A stretch of 64,000 nucleotides of DNA from Bursaphelenchus xylophilus (taxonomy: Eukaryota; Nematoda; Chromadorea; Rhabditida; Aphelenchoididae). How positions within the stretch are numbered: position 1 is the stretch's first letter; each line of letters begins with the position of its first letter. The stretch spans positions 1,302,001 through 1,366,000 of the forward strand of contig CAJFCV020000005.1 of the NCBI GenBank assembly GCA_904066235.2, read 5' to 3'. The notes beneath the pieces are model-generated. The model searched no databases. It saw only the letters and a list, made by a program, of their open reading frames with translations, and was not told the DNA's origin. Positions 9,360-21,500 of this stretch are shown here, one piece after another. The translations under genes and the position numbers were made by a program.

Positions 9360-10607
9360 TTAACCCTTTCCGGACGAGTCGGCACGTATATATTAAAATG
9401 AAAGAGGATACCCTACTGAGTAACGGCATAATAGTGGTTCAGCTTATCGAAGCGTTATTTGGGACTTATGACAAAAAATGTCCTAAAAAGTACCCCTACT
9501 TGACATATCACTTTTAAAATTTTTGCGACAAGCTGTAAATCGGAAACTACCCCTAAATTAAAGTCGAGGAGTCCTAGTATTGTTACATCCAAGAACTGTC
9601 CAAATCGGAGCACCATAGGATTTGTTATCGATTTTTGGAAATTGAATTTTTAATTTTGGTCAATTTTGGGCCTAAAATCAAATATATCTTCCGCGGGTAT
9701 CAACCATTTCGGTCCAAATGTGGTTTTTCCGAATCTATTGTGATGCTAGCTTCTTACTAGAATATTTCCACAAAAAACCTATGAGGCATATTTCTGTAAA
9801 ACGCGGAAATGTTGAAAACGTAAAGGTTTGATCGTATAAAATGTCGCCGCGAGCCGCGAAGGGACGGGCGCAGCTCGAAACGAGAAAATATTTAAAGATT
9901 TTTCGAGAAGCTTGATTTTAGCGTGAAACCAAATTAAACTCGATTGAAATTGCCTGAAAACAGAGTAAAAATATAAAAATGACATTTAGGTAATGTTTGC
10001 GTGCTATTTCTGCCTGTATTTTGTGTTGAAATCAGCTTTTCGACACCAAAATAATATTTCTCGAAGAAAAAATTATTATTTTCTCGTTTCGAGCTGCGCC
10101 CGTCCCTTCGCGGCTCGCGGCGACATTTTATACGATCAAACCTTTACGTTTTCAACATTTCCGCGTTTTACAGAAATATGCCTCATAGGTTTTTTGTGGA
10201 AGTATTCTAGTAAGAAGCTAGCATCACAATAGACTCGGAAAAACCACATTTGGACCGAAATGGTTGATACCGGCGGAAGATATACTTGATTTTAGGTCCA
10301 AAATTGACCAAAATTAAAAATTCAATTTCCAAAAATCGATAACAAATCCTATGGTGCTCCGATTTGGACAGTTCTTGGATGTAACAATACTAGGACTCCT
10401 CGACTTTAATTTAGGGGTAGTTTCCGATTTACAGCTTGTCGCAAAAATTTTAAAAGTGATATGTCAAGTAGGGGTACTTTTTAGGACATTTTTTGTCATA
10501 AGTCCCAAATAACGCTTCGATGGGCTGAACCACTATTATCCCGTTACTCAGTAGGGTACCCTCTTTCATTTTAATATATACGTGCCGACTCGTCCGGAAA
10601 GGGTTAA
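9360..10607. mobile_element. Large palindromic (foldback) element, about 1.25 kb
   Basis: Two arms of about 530 bp, 9360-9890 and 10077-10607, are nearly perfect inverted copies around a loop of about 186 bp. Outer ends are TTAACCCTTTCCGGACGAGT and its complement. Near the loop each arm carries TCGTATAAAATGTCGCCGCG, one half of the TTTTATACGA palindrome family, plus a GC-rich GCGAGCCGCGAAGGGACGGG block. The loop differs from the arms. No transposase is seen. Likely a non-autonomous foldback transposon; its transcript would form a very long hairpin. Confidence 0.9.
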
Positions 10608-12173
10608 ATAAATATTCATGTTTACGAATTTTTATGGCTTCTTTTACGTCGCATAAGTCAAATTCCCTCCGGCGAAAATCTTTTTTTTCTCCAAATTAAT
10701 CCGTTTTGGGGCTAATTAAAATGATGCCCAAACAAAAATCTGGAGAGAAAGTCTACCTTTTCATTTGCTTCGAAAACATCCTTTTTATTGTTACAATTAC
10801 TTTATATTTTCTTTAAGCGGGAGACATTAAAAAAAACCTTTTTTTTTGCATACTGCGGCCAACGCAATCCAGTGGCAAAAAATGCTCCATTTTGCATCCG
10901 CGGGTACTAGTCGCGCCATAAAGTCCGTAGACTTTTTTCGGCGACGTCGCATGGTGCGCCCAAAAACTGCATGTCGTTAGTGCAAAAATCGTAGGCGAAC
11001 AAAGCGCACTGTTTAAAACACGACTTAGTTGCCTAGTAATGGTCGATTACTGTAAAAACATTAAATTGCAAATTACAATAGATTAACGAGAGAATTAGGG
11101 AAAAATATTTCAGCAATATGTTTACTGGATGCCTGCAGTCATTTTAAAAGCAAAAACTCAAAATCCATTTTTTTCTATGTGCACGGCTGATTCAGTGATT
11201 CAGAAATCGTGTTTTAAATTCTATGGACTTTTCCAATCCTTCCAAAAAGTCGCCGGACTGACCTTTGGCGCTTGCACTGTGCTAAAAAATAAAGCTAAAA
11301 CTTTTTTTTGCGGGGTCGTACCTTTCAAAAAATCCCGGTTTTTCGGCGCAACCAAGCGATTTCAAGGCTTATAAAATAAAAATCCACATCTTACTCGACA
11401 GACTGATAATAGTCGCGCCGTAAAGTCCTCGTAGAATATGTTTTGAAATTTGGCCGACCCCTATTCTGTGTATCGCACGTCGAGACCTCCTTTGTTATTT
11501 TCAAAAACACTTTTTTTTGATTATTCGATTTTTAAAAGTCCCATTGTCATAAAAACAAATCTCTCTCGGGTTAAACCTTACAAGGGAAGCGCTTCAGATG
11601 TTGGTGAAACTTGGTGCATTTTTTGAATATTGTCTGGTAAAGATACGGATAAAAAAAGTGTTTTTCTCTGCCCGCTCTCCGTGCTTTGCGAGCTCTCTTG
11701 TCGGAAAAGATGGTAAAACATTTCGACATTAAAAGTTTGGCCTCATTTTTACTGCAATGACTGATGTTTGCACACTGGCAAAGACCTCAATCTGAAAATT
11801 AAAATCAGATTTTTTTTTATTTTTAAATATTTTATTTTGAAATTCATTGAAATTATTCTTTTTTTTGTACCATTTTTTTATTTTTTTAAAACTTTTTTGG
11901 TGTTTGTTGGATTTCGACGTTCAATTGCACTTCCTTAGCAGCGCGTCGACTCGAATACTAATCTTCAATTTTTGAAGCCCACGTAGCGATGGTATGTATA
12001 TATACATATTCATGTATTGAGAATGCTCTGAATACCAATATGTTATAAATAGTATTAGACGGGCCAAAAAGTCTTTACAGGCCTGTGCACTGTCGTGAAA
12101 AGACCTTGTCGCAACTTTTTAATCGGCGACGAGAAAAGATGGAAAGCTTGCCACAAAAAAGTCATAAAAAAGC
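10608..12173. other. Intergenic DNA without a recognised gene
   Basis: It is AT-rich. 11600-11715 includes a fragment of the GAGAGAGTACGC dispersed repeat in reverse orientation (CCGCTCTCCGTGCTTTGCGA). The short frame at 11129-11374 has no supporting evidence. Confidence 0.45.
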
Positions 12174-12834
12174 GTAATATTAGCATTTTCACAAAGTGCC
12201 TGGACATTTTTTGCTTTCGCACAGTGCATCTTGAATCTTTGTTGCCAACGCACTGTGGACGCGGTTTTTTTTACAAGGAAAGTACTTTTATGGGGGCTCC
12301 TACTTTTTGACGGGACATATCTCAAAAAATCAGAAAAAATGTGCTGATCAAGGATATATAAATCCTAGCTGCCCATTTTAGGTTTTTAGGGGTGAAAATG
12401 CCCAAAAACTGGCTTAATTTGCCTGCAAAAGGCGCAGGCATTCGAAACGATAAAAAGCGCAGTCGGTCTCTTCCTCACCTAAAATACTTTTGGTTCACCC
12501 TAATAACCTAAAATGGGCAGCTAAGATTTATATATTCTTGATCAGCACATTTTTTTTGATTTTTCGAGATATGTCCCGTCAAAAGGTAGGTGCCCCCATA
12601 AAAGTACTTTCCTTGTGAGGTTCGCACCATGCAAACCTCAAAAAAGCCGATTGCACTGTGCACATTTTTGAGCCAAATCGCAGTGGCGCAATTGAGAAAA
12701 GCTTACGTCGCAGCGATATTTCAAATGCACAGTGCAAACCCAAAAAAAGGTGAATGCACGGTGCAGAAAATCGGGGGCTTTTGTGCACAATGCGGCGCAA
12801 AAAAAAGTCTACGCACTTTATGAAAATTCTAAAA
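12174..12834. mobile_element. GCACNGTGCA TIR element interrupted by a palindromic element
   Basis: The left end, ATTAGCATTTTCACAAAGTGC at 12178, and the right end, GCACTTTATGAAAATTC near 12815, are the usual TIRs. The body resumes after the insert with CACCATGCAAACCTC and GAGCCAAATCGCAG, collinear (inverted) with the segment at about 4600-4670 of the intact copy. The insert is the 342-bp palindrome at 12274-12615. Confidence 0.75.
12274..12615. mobile_element. 342-bp palindromic element nested in a GCACNGTGCA element
   Basis: The ends CAAGGAAAGTACTTTTATGG and CCATAAAAGTACTTTCCTTG are perfect inverted repeats. The arms continue for more than 100 bp with AAAATGGGCAGCTA boxes near the centre. 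A second, longer copy at 36159-36751 has the same ends. No ORF. Confidence 0.85.
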
Positions 12835-13601
12835 ATCGTTCCAAAAAAGGGCATAGACTTTTTTTTGCATCGCACAGTGCATTTTTCTTCTTTTTTGGCA
12901 GCGATTTTTCAACTGCAAAGTGCTGAAAGTTTGTGACAAAAACTCCATGCACTTTTGAAAGAGCGTCATAATAAGTGTGTGTCCAAAGTGTGTGAAAATT
13001 TAACGAAAATCCTCGGTTGTTCAAAGACTTCCTTGTCTTTCTGGTCTCATCAAACTTTAATTTAATCCGAGGACCAGCAGAAAACTAAGAAAAATAGATT
13101 TTTTTCTGGCTTTGCATGTCGCCATTTTCCTGTTTTTTCCGGCACAAAAATAGCAAAAAAAGCCGACTGGTCGGCCATTTTTTTAGAAAATTCGGATTTT
13201 ATATTTATTTCTGGATTTCGTGCAGAATTTCATTTGCTTTTTTTCTTGTAGTCTACGGTATTTTTATCAAATTTATGGTCGATTAAACATTTCGGAAGTC
13301 TGAAACAGAAATTTGCATCGAACCCGGAGGAAGTGGATTTGAAAGGACGCGGAATTTCATTTTTTTATTTTTTTAATTTTTTTCATTTTTGGGTAGTGTT
13401 TGAGTTGTTATTTTTGAACCGTGAAAAGTGATTTTTCAAAAAAAAAAAAAAAAAAAAAAATTTAATAATTTTTTAATTTTGCTCTTGTAAAAAATTGATT
13501 TTATAAGCTAGAGTCATAAAAAAAAATGTTTTTTTTGAAATTTCAATCATTAAAAAAAGTGGTGAACTAAATTATTTATCGGCTCATTACAAACTCGATC
13601 T
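12835..13601. other. Intergenic DNA with repeat debris and a poly(A) run
   Basis: 12855-12960 is another GCACNGTGCA fragment. 13438-13460 is an uninterrupted A run of about 20. No gene was found. Confidence 0.5.
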
Positions 13602-14200
13602 GTACGGGGCACGGCATTCTGTACTTTTGGGACACAACCGGCCTCCGCGACTTTTTCAATTTTTTCGACGTGCGCTTGCTTTTTATCTCCATATCTCGCT
13701 AGCCGTATGCGCAAGAAGGCTGAAATTTGGTATGGCAGTAGAGTAAAAAGATGGCTTTCAGAAAATATAAATATTGTAGGGGTTACAATATAAATATTGT
13801 AACCCCGCGGAACAAACTTTCCGATGACAATTGTACTTCATAACTCAGCTCGTGACGTAACGAATAAGATGAAATTTGGCCATCTTGTAGAGAATCGAAT
13901 TTGACACACATAGACACGAAGAAATTTGTCAATACGATCATGCAAGATGCACTTCTGGGTTGCCGAAGATTTAAAAAATGAGATTTTTTCAATTGTCATC
14001 GGGAAGTTTGTTCCGCGGGGTTCCTTAAAAGATTTATATTTTCTGAAAGCCAGCTTTTTACTCTACGGCCATACCAAATTTCAGCCTTCTTGCGCAAACG
14101 GCTAGCGAGATATGGAGATAAAAAGCAAGCGCACTTCGAAAAAATTGAAAAGGTCGCCGAGACCGGTTGTGTCCCAAAAGTACAGAATGCCGTGCGGGGC
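13602..14200. mobile_element. 600-bp nested palindrome
   Basis: The outer arms 13602-13770 and 14022-14200 (GTACGGGGCACGGCATTCTG versus CAGAATGCCGTGC...) are inverted copies. A second inverted pair lies inside, around GTTCCGCGGGGTT (near 13800 and 14010) with CAATTGTCATCGG-type segments. Two foldbacks therefore share one centre. No coding evidence; the 69-codon frame in the loop was rejected. Confidence 0.8.
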
Positions 14201-14292
14201 GTAGTTCAGGTGGATACCCGAAAAAAGTTTCAGGAAGTGCCGACGAGGCCTGGCAATCTTATGATTTCTATTATACTAACTAAGCGTTCTCC

Positions 14293-14704
14293 TAGCCTAG
14301 ACATGGCTCGTCGGCCGGCCCGGCCCGTTTCAAATTTTCCGTCGGCCCGGCCCGGCCCGTTTTAAATTTGCTTCGGCCCGGCCTGGGCCGGCCCGGGCCG
14401 GCCCATTGAAACGAAAGTCTCCCCAAGTCGTCTCCTTATGACCAAATTTTTTTCCATCATCGTGTAAATGGATACATACTGTGTTCCATAGCTGTCTAAA
14501 AACAAAACCTTTAAAAAAGCCAATTGTGTCTTGACATTGCGTTTATTTTCATTATCAAACCCAATTTTCGCTTCGAGATTCTGGATTTTAAATATTCGGG
14601 GCCGGGCCGGGCCGAAACGCCGACCCGGCCGACGGGCCGGAAATGGTCCGGCCGGCCCGGCCGATCTGAAATCGAGCCGGCCCGGGAGCCATGTCTATCC
14701 TAGC
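14293..14704. mobile_element. GC-rich GGCCCGGCC foldback with TIRs
   Basis: CTAGACATGGCTCGTCGGCC at the left and GGGAGCCATGTCTATCCTAG at the right are imperfect TIRs. Just inside each end sits a GC-rich block of GGCCCGGCC repeats, while the centre (14410-14590) is AT-rich. Frames covering it arise from the repeat. Confidence 0.7.
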
Positions 14705-15512
14705 CTGATCCATGCTTACAACGACGACCCGTCGCGGCCCATAGTACCATTGGCCCGAATTGTTATTGACCCGAAAATTCGTAGCTCCTGTTCATCGACC
14801 GTTGAGGGGAATGTGATTTAGCAAAAAAACAAAAAATTTTTTTTTTTGAATTTTTGGTCGTTGGAAAAAACGGATCAACTGGGTTCGTCGTATTTTAAAA
14901 ACATCATTTTTCAAAAAAAAAAACTCCTTTTTTCATCCTTTTTTGTCCCACTCCCAAATTTTTTTTTATTTTCGTCCCTAACTTTTCATAATGTTCTATT
15001 TTTTCCTGACCTTCTATGACAACTGTTCGTCATCCACAGTATACGTCAGTCCCCACCCTCGAGTTTCCATGGATTTACAAAGCAAAAACGAAATTGTTGA
15101 AATATTTGGATTTCATTATATTCACCTAGATGTTCATGGATAATATCCGATTTTTCGAGTCAAAAAAATAATGACCAATAGTTTATTAAAGTGTAAAAAT
15201 TATTTTAAAAGGCTAAGGAGTCGTTCTTAGTTAGCCAATTTATATTTATAAAGAGTTACAGTACTTTTTTGGGGAGTTTTTTATTATTCATGTCATTTTT
15301 GATGATTTTTGACCAAAAAATCTCATTTTTTTACAATTTTTGTATTTTTTTGACCATATAGAATTCCATCGTATTCTACAATTAATTTCACTTTGATTTT
15401 TATTTAAAAAATCGCTATATTTAACGAAAAATTTAAGATTTTTCGAAAAAATCTCAATTTTCCTCCGTTTTCCCTCGTTTTCTTCAATTTCCCGCCTCTA
15501 ATCCAACAATTT
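14705..15512. other. Upstream flank of the gustatory-receptor-like gene
   Basis: AT-rich, no element with recognisable ends. It probably holds the promoter of the gene starting at 15581, but no TATA box or other site is clear enough to call. Confidence 0.4.
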
Positions 15513-15517
15513 TTCAG
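15513..15517 (+). promoter_or_regulatory. Possible trans-splice acceptor before the gustatory-receptor-like gene
   Basis: CAATTTTTCAG ends at 15517, 63 nt before the first in-frame ATG at 15581. It fits the nematode acceptor consensus, so it could accept a spliced leader or an upstream 5'UTR exon. The sequence alone cannot tell these apart. Confidence 0.4.
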
Positions 15518-15580
15518 TTATCATTGTTATGTAATATCCCTCACAGCACTAGCCTCAAATCACGACCAAAAATTTGCACA

Positions 15581-18500
15581 ATGCCTAAGGCGATGTACCC
15601 GTTTAATCGGGCCGAATCAATTCGCGCGGAATGCGCCGAGAACCGCGCCGAAACCGAAAATGAGTCCGAAGAGTCGATCCACCTCGACGTGGCATCCAAT
15701 TCCTCCGATTCTGGATGCCCTGTGCTTCCAGTCGAGACCCAGATTGCCCAACGAAATGAGGAGACGGCCGGGGAAATGGGGAACAATCAGAGTTTGGCCG
15801 ACCAATCCAAGAGTTTCCTCGCCGATCTGCTGGAAATCTCGTTGCCCACGCAGAACGTCGGGCAAAGTGGACGATTGTAAGTGGTACCTTGGTTGTAGAA
15901 GACATTCTTACATTGATTTATTTTTTACGAAAAGAAAAAAAATTTCGGAGGGAAGTGAGATTCGAACCTGCGACTGTTTGACTGATAGGTTGGAATTTGA
16001 ACCACTAGACTATTGAGGTACGGGCTGATTTTTTACCGTAATTTAGTGGGAAATGGCTGGGAATGACTGTAAATAGCTCTAAATTTTTTATTTTTCGACT
16101 TGAAGAATATAAAAAAGCTTCCAAAAATATTTTTCAAAAGATGCCTGAAAATTTTGCCTCAGGCAAATTGTTTCAAAAATCCTTTTTTTAAATCATTTTC
16201 CGTCAATTCGCTAAATTCTTCACGTAAAAAATGACCCTCCTTCACGGAACGTTTTGATTCCGCCCCAGGGCATCGGCCCAAAGATTAATAGCCGGTTCGC
16301 CGCAAAACCCGCAGACATTTTCCGCCGAATGCCCTGAGGCGAAGCGAAATGGGACAATCGGGAGGAAAGGTTTCAAATCCCGACCTCAAGTCGGATTTGT
16401 CATCAAAAAGTGCAAAAGAATTGCCTTTTTTCGGACCCGCTCTTGAAATAGACCCCCTTTTTTCGGAGGTGGCTAGAATTTCCGTTAAGCTTTGTGTTTT
16501 TAAATATTATGTTTGAAAACATTTCTCTTGCGTGGGAAATGCAGAACGCCTCCGTTCGGATAATGACAAACATGCTCGCGAAGCGGAATGACCATTTTTG
16601 GAACGGAGATATTTTGAGTTGATTTTGAGAATTTTTGCTTTCCAAGATTTGAAAATCGCTGGAATCGTTCCTTTGTAGACGTGGCAATTGGGCTAGGCGT
16701 TCATCGGGCTGAGGTAATCTCGAAAAACCGCATGGCCGGGCTGATGAAAATTTCATCGTATAAAATGTCGCCTCGGATTTTAAGAAACTCAAGCAAATAT
16801 TTTTATCGTATAAAATGTCGCCTCTCATTTTGAAAGGATCAACAAAATCTTTTTATTTATTTGAGAAATTTTATACAACGGAACCTATACAAAATGTTTC
16901 ATCGTATAAAATGTCGCCTGCCGTTTTGGAAAAATCAAGTAAAAATTTTTATCGTATAAAATGTCACCTCTCATTTTGAAGGTATCAACCAAAGCTTTTT
17001 ATTCATTGGGGACGTTTTATACGACGAAACCTGTCCAAGCATGTTTCATCGTATAAAATGGTCGTTTATAAAATATGTAAAAATTGCGGCTATTTCTACC
17101 GTAGAGAGTGACCTTTCCACAAAAAATACATTTTTTCCACACAAAACTGGCAATAATATTGCCAAAAAGTGATTTCCTCTGACCGCTCTCCGCGTTTCGC
17201 GTACTCTCTCGGCCAGAAAGATCGTTGAATATCTCGGCTCTAGCTGCAAAGCGCCAGTTAAAACTTCGAGGACTTGGTATGTGACTCATGTTCGACTTGT
17301 GTGCCAAATTTAAAGAAAATCTGAGCTTTGCAACTTGGGCTACTTTGAGTGGTTGGATTACAGTCCTAAAATGACGTTTCAGCCCTAAAAGTGCATTACC
17401 ATAACCACGCACCGCCTCCAATTACGGTGTCTGGCGTATTATTGTTTGTTTGCTCAAAAATCCTCAGACAACATCTACTGCGATTTAAGTATTAGATTAT
17501 AAGTACATAATGATATTACGTATACTTCCTAATGGTAAATATTTTCGGGCAATTGAAGGGAAATAAACATTCACTTTTGAAGTCACGCCTTTAGGAATTT
17601 TTTTTTGAAAGTGCTGATTTTCTTTTAATTTTGCGTACTCTTTGGCGGCGAGTCCACATTTGCGGGTTTGACATCATCAAGCAAAAATTTTTTAATGTCT
17701 AGTATAATATCGGGGTATTGCGGGTAGCAGGTAGACTTTTTGCAGCCTCGTCATATACGGTTTAAAAGCGCAATTTCTAAATAAATTTTTAACTCGCGCC
17801 TTGCTGGGAGAGTCGAGATATTCGACGATTTTTGAGAGATTGCGCAAAACGCGGAGAGCCGCCAGAGAAAGAAAAACTTTCGACCATATCTTTGACAGTT
17901 TAACCGAGAAAAAATGACTTTTTGCGGAAACATTACCCTCTACGGCAGAAATAGCCACAATTTTGAATTATTTCGCAAACGACCATTTTATACGATGAAA
18001 CATGTTTGGATAGGTTTCGTCGTATAAAGTGTCTCAAACAATTTTTTGTGGAAACATTACCCTCTACGGTAGAAATAGCCACAATTTTGACATATTCCGC
18101 AAACGATCATTTTATACGATGAAACATGTTTGGATAGGTTTCGTCGTATAAAATGTCTCAAACAAATAAAAATATTTTGCCAACTTCCAACCCAAAAATC
18201 TCGGTCTTTTCTGCAAAGCGCGAGCATTTAATCATGCATAACTAGACAAAATTAGTCTATGTTTATGTTTGCGCCATGTTTATCCAAGTCTGCGAGTCTA
18301 CATTTCAACCACTTCCCTTGTTAATTGTAATGTTTTCAAACGTTTGAAAAATCTCTTCCAAGAACATCCCTCCTAAGGGGCTCTGTTCTGCCGCGCCGGT
18401 GCAATCGAATCTCCGTCTAATTGGGAAATGTTTCGCGGAAGTATACAGATTTTATATTGCATTTTCGGGCGTGACTTGCGGCTTCAAATCTGTTTTTAAA

Positions 18501-21500
18501 GCCAGGAATTCACGGCATTCAATGTTGGTCTACGGTAACGGAAAAGAGATGGATGAAAAAACTGACCCGTAAGTTATGAAATAATAGATTTTTTTGTCTG
18601 TGCGACGCTCAGATTGTGATGAAAATTGGCATAAATTTAGAATAATTTTCTTTGAGATATTTGCAAAGCATTTTCATAAAGTGTATGGACATTTGTCGCG
18701 GCCAGCACCGTGCACAAAATCCCCAATTTTTTGCACTGTGCATTGGCGACAAGCGTGAAAACAATCGAAAAAAGTCGGGGTGCGAGCGATAGCCCTAAAA
18801 GCCTATTGAACCGTGCGAGAAAGTGCACTGTGCAAAAAAAACTTTTGTTTTTGCAGGGTGCGTGTCGCCGATTTCAGACCGGCGACTTTCCGGAAGGGCT
18901 AGGAAAAGCATGGGGTGGGTCAGAATGGTTTCCATCGTTTAGTCAGTATCAGATATATTCATAGCGGGACATACAGTGGCGGACCTGATCCAGCACAGTG
19001 AGGGACCGGATCCAGTGGCAAAAAACGTCCCACTTTGCATCCCGGAAGGGACCAAAACGTCTCCAAACCCTTCCCTTCTCTAACAATAAGCTAAAAAACT
19101 CCGCTTTGAAAAGCGCGCCCTTTCCTTCAAGGCGGGCTCTTCAAAGCGGGGTTTTTTAGCTTAGAGAAGGGAAGGGTTTGGAGACGTTTTTTGCCACTGG
19201 ATCCGGTCCCTGACTGTAGCAAGGAATGCACAATTTTGCACTCGGGAAGTATCAAAAAATGTGGCAAAAGGCCTCCTTCTCTAACTAAAAAAGAGTTCAC
19301 ACGGCTTTTGAAATCGAGGTTTTTTCACTTGGAGAGAGAGGTATTTTGCTACATTTTTGATACTTCCCGGGTGCAAAATGGTACGTTTTTGCCACTGGAT
19401 CAGGTCCGCCACTGTAGTGTTTGCAAAATCCATCGGTCCTCCACTCCAGCAATCGCTGTTTCCATCTTCTTTTGTCTTTTTCTTAGCTCCGTGTTGGTTG
19501 TTCGTTTCATATTCGTTTCCACGCTTCCAATTGATCATACGTTGATGGTGAGGACCTGGAATCCATTGTGGTTTATGCCTACTGTCCACGCGAGGCTCTT
19601 TGTGCCCGCAACGGCATGGGTGGACAGGAAAACCGACTTTGTGAAGAAAAAAGCGGAATTTTTCATAAGTAATCATGCAAAATCTCATCGTATCTTTCCA
19701 AATTTTGTTCTCTAGTTTGTTCTACTCTTGACCAAAAAAAAATCAGAACATAAAAACATAAGTCACATGCACTTGCACTCAGCCATTTCCGGAGTCCTTA
19801 ATCATCCCCGTTTACCGTAATTAATAACCCCCGAAACATTTTTTTTCGTTTTTTTGTCAGATTGTTTTCGGAGACGTCGGCCGCAGGCGGCGAACGTCCA
19901 AAAACGTCCTTTTCTGAAACAGAAAACATATCAAAGTGTGGGGATAAAGTGGTCTTAGGGAAAATGTTGAGCTGAAATGCGCGCAATGACGCAAACAAAA
20001 TATTTTTTGTAGCTTTCTTGGCGCTATAAGAAACTTTTTGCAAGCTTGAACTTTTTTGGAAAATTTTTATTGTTTTAGGGGGTTTGTTACCACTTTTTTG
20101 TTAAATATAGGTTGAAATACTCAGAAATATCATTTCAAAGCTTTTGAAAAATTTTTCTAAGGTAAGTCTCAATTTATACGATGAAACATGTCCGGAGTAG
20201 TTTTTGTGGTATAAAATGTCGCCTGAGCTTGCAAAATATGAAATATAATCTCTAGTGGCGGATCTAGTCGATATTCAACGCGTTTTTGCAAGATTTCAAA
20301 TAAACACTATTTTAAACAATGAAACATGTCCGGAACAGTTTTGGTCGTATAAAATGTCCCATAGACTTGCAAAATTTATCACACATGCTTACATAGCCGA
20401 TATTCAACGTCTTTTTGCAAGATTTCAAATAAACACCGTTTTATACGATGAAACATGTCCGGAGTAGTTTTGGTCGTATAAAATGTCGCTTTCAATTTCC
20501 AGAATATTTCTGGACTTTGGGACGTTCTGATTTTTTCTAAATAAGCCTTTTTTTACTCTGTGTTCATATGATGGCTCAAAAGTGAACTTTAACTTCATTT
20601 ATCGGATATTTGATATGTCTAGCGCATTCAACGTTCCCGTTATTCCTTGCGTTCTTCGGAAAAAGTTTAAGAATGCCCTTCTAAGCAACTTATTTTTATT
20701 TCCTCGCTCGGAATGCCTAATAGACCGTTCCCAAATTGCTCCGGGTTTGGGTTTAGAAAGCGCATTGGACGAAACGGGGTTCAAGACGCACGAAGAGTCT
20801 GAAGGTCAACTTCCAGAGGAAGTGTGTACTTCAAGTGCAAGCTCAGATATTTATTATATAATACGATGCTAAATTTTTCATCGTATAAAATGTCACCCTA
20901 AAAATTATTTTGCGATTTTTTACTATTATAGTAAATTTAATTTGCTTGTAAAAAGATCATAGAAAGATATTTTCTAAAAATTTTTAAGAAAGGCCGTTTT
21001 ATACGACGAAACATGTACGGGATATTTTTTATCGTATAAAATGTCGCCTTAAACAAAACTTTGTAAACTTGTTTACTTGTAGCTTTTTACTTATAAAATC
21101 TTAAAATTTTGAAAAAAATGCCATCTTATACGACAAAACGTGTCCTGAGTACTTTTATCGTATAACATGTCACTCAAAAATTTTTTTGTGTTTATAAGAG
21201 AAGTACGTAGGCATAGGCCGCATATCAATTCCTCGCGCTTTGCAGTGGCCGCCGAGATATTCAACGATATTTGCGGCCGAGAGAGTACGCAAAATGCGGA
21301 GAGCGGTCAGAGAAAAATTCCCACTTTTTGGCCATGTCTTTCCCAGTTTCGCGCAGAAAAATTAATTTTTTTAGAAACATTAAAATCTACGGTGTAACTT
21401 TTATTTGTATCCTCATTTCCATATCATATATTATATTATATATATTTATTTGTATGTATATATAATACTATAGTAGCTGTAAAAACATCCATTTCCATAT

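Noticed and set aside
19191..19715. 174-codon plus-strand frame
   Set aside because: It starts inside the nested TIR elements (18972-19417) and has no splice or domain support.
20615..20869. Use of the orphan frame as an alternative first exon of the receptor
   Set aside because: No GT donor in good context yields the phase required by the exon at 22603. It is kept only as a low-confidence feature.
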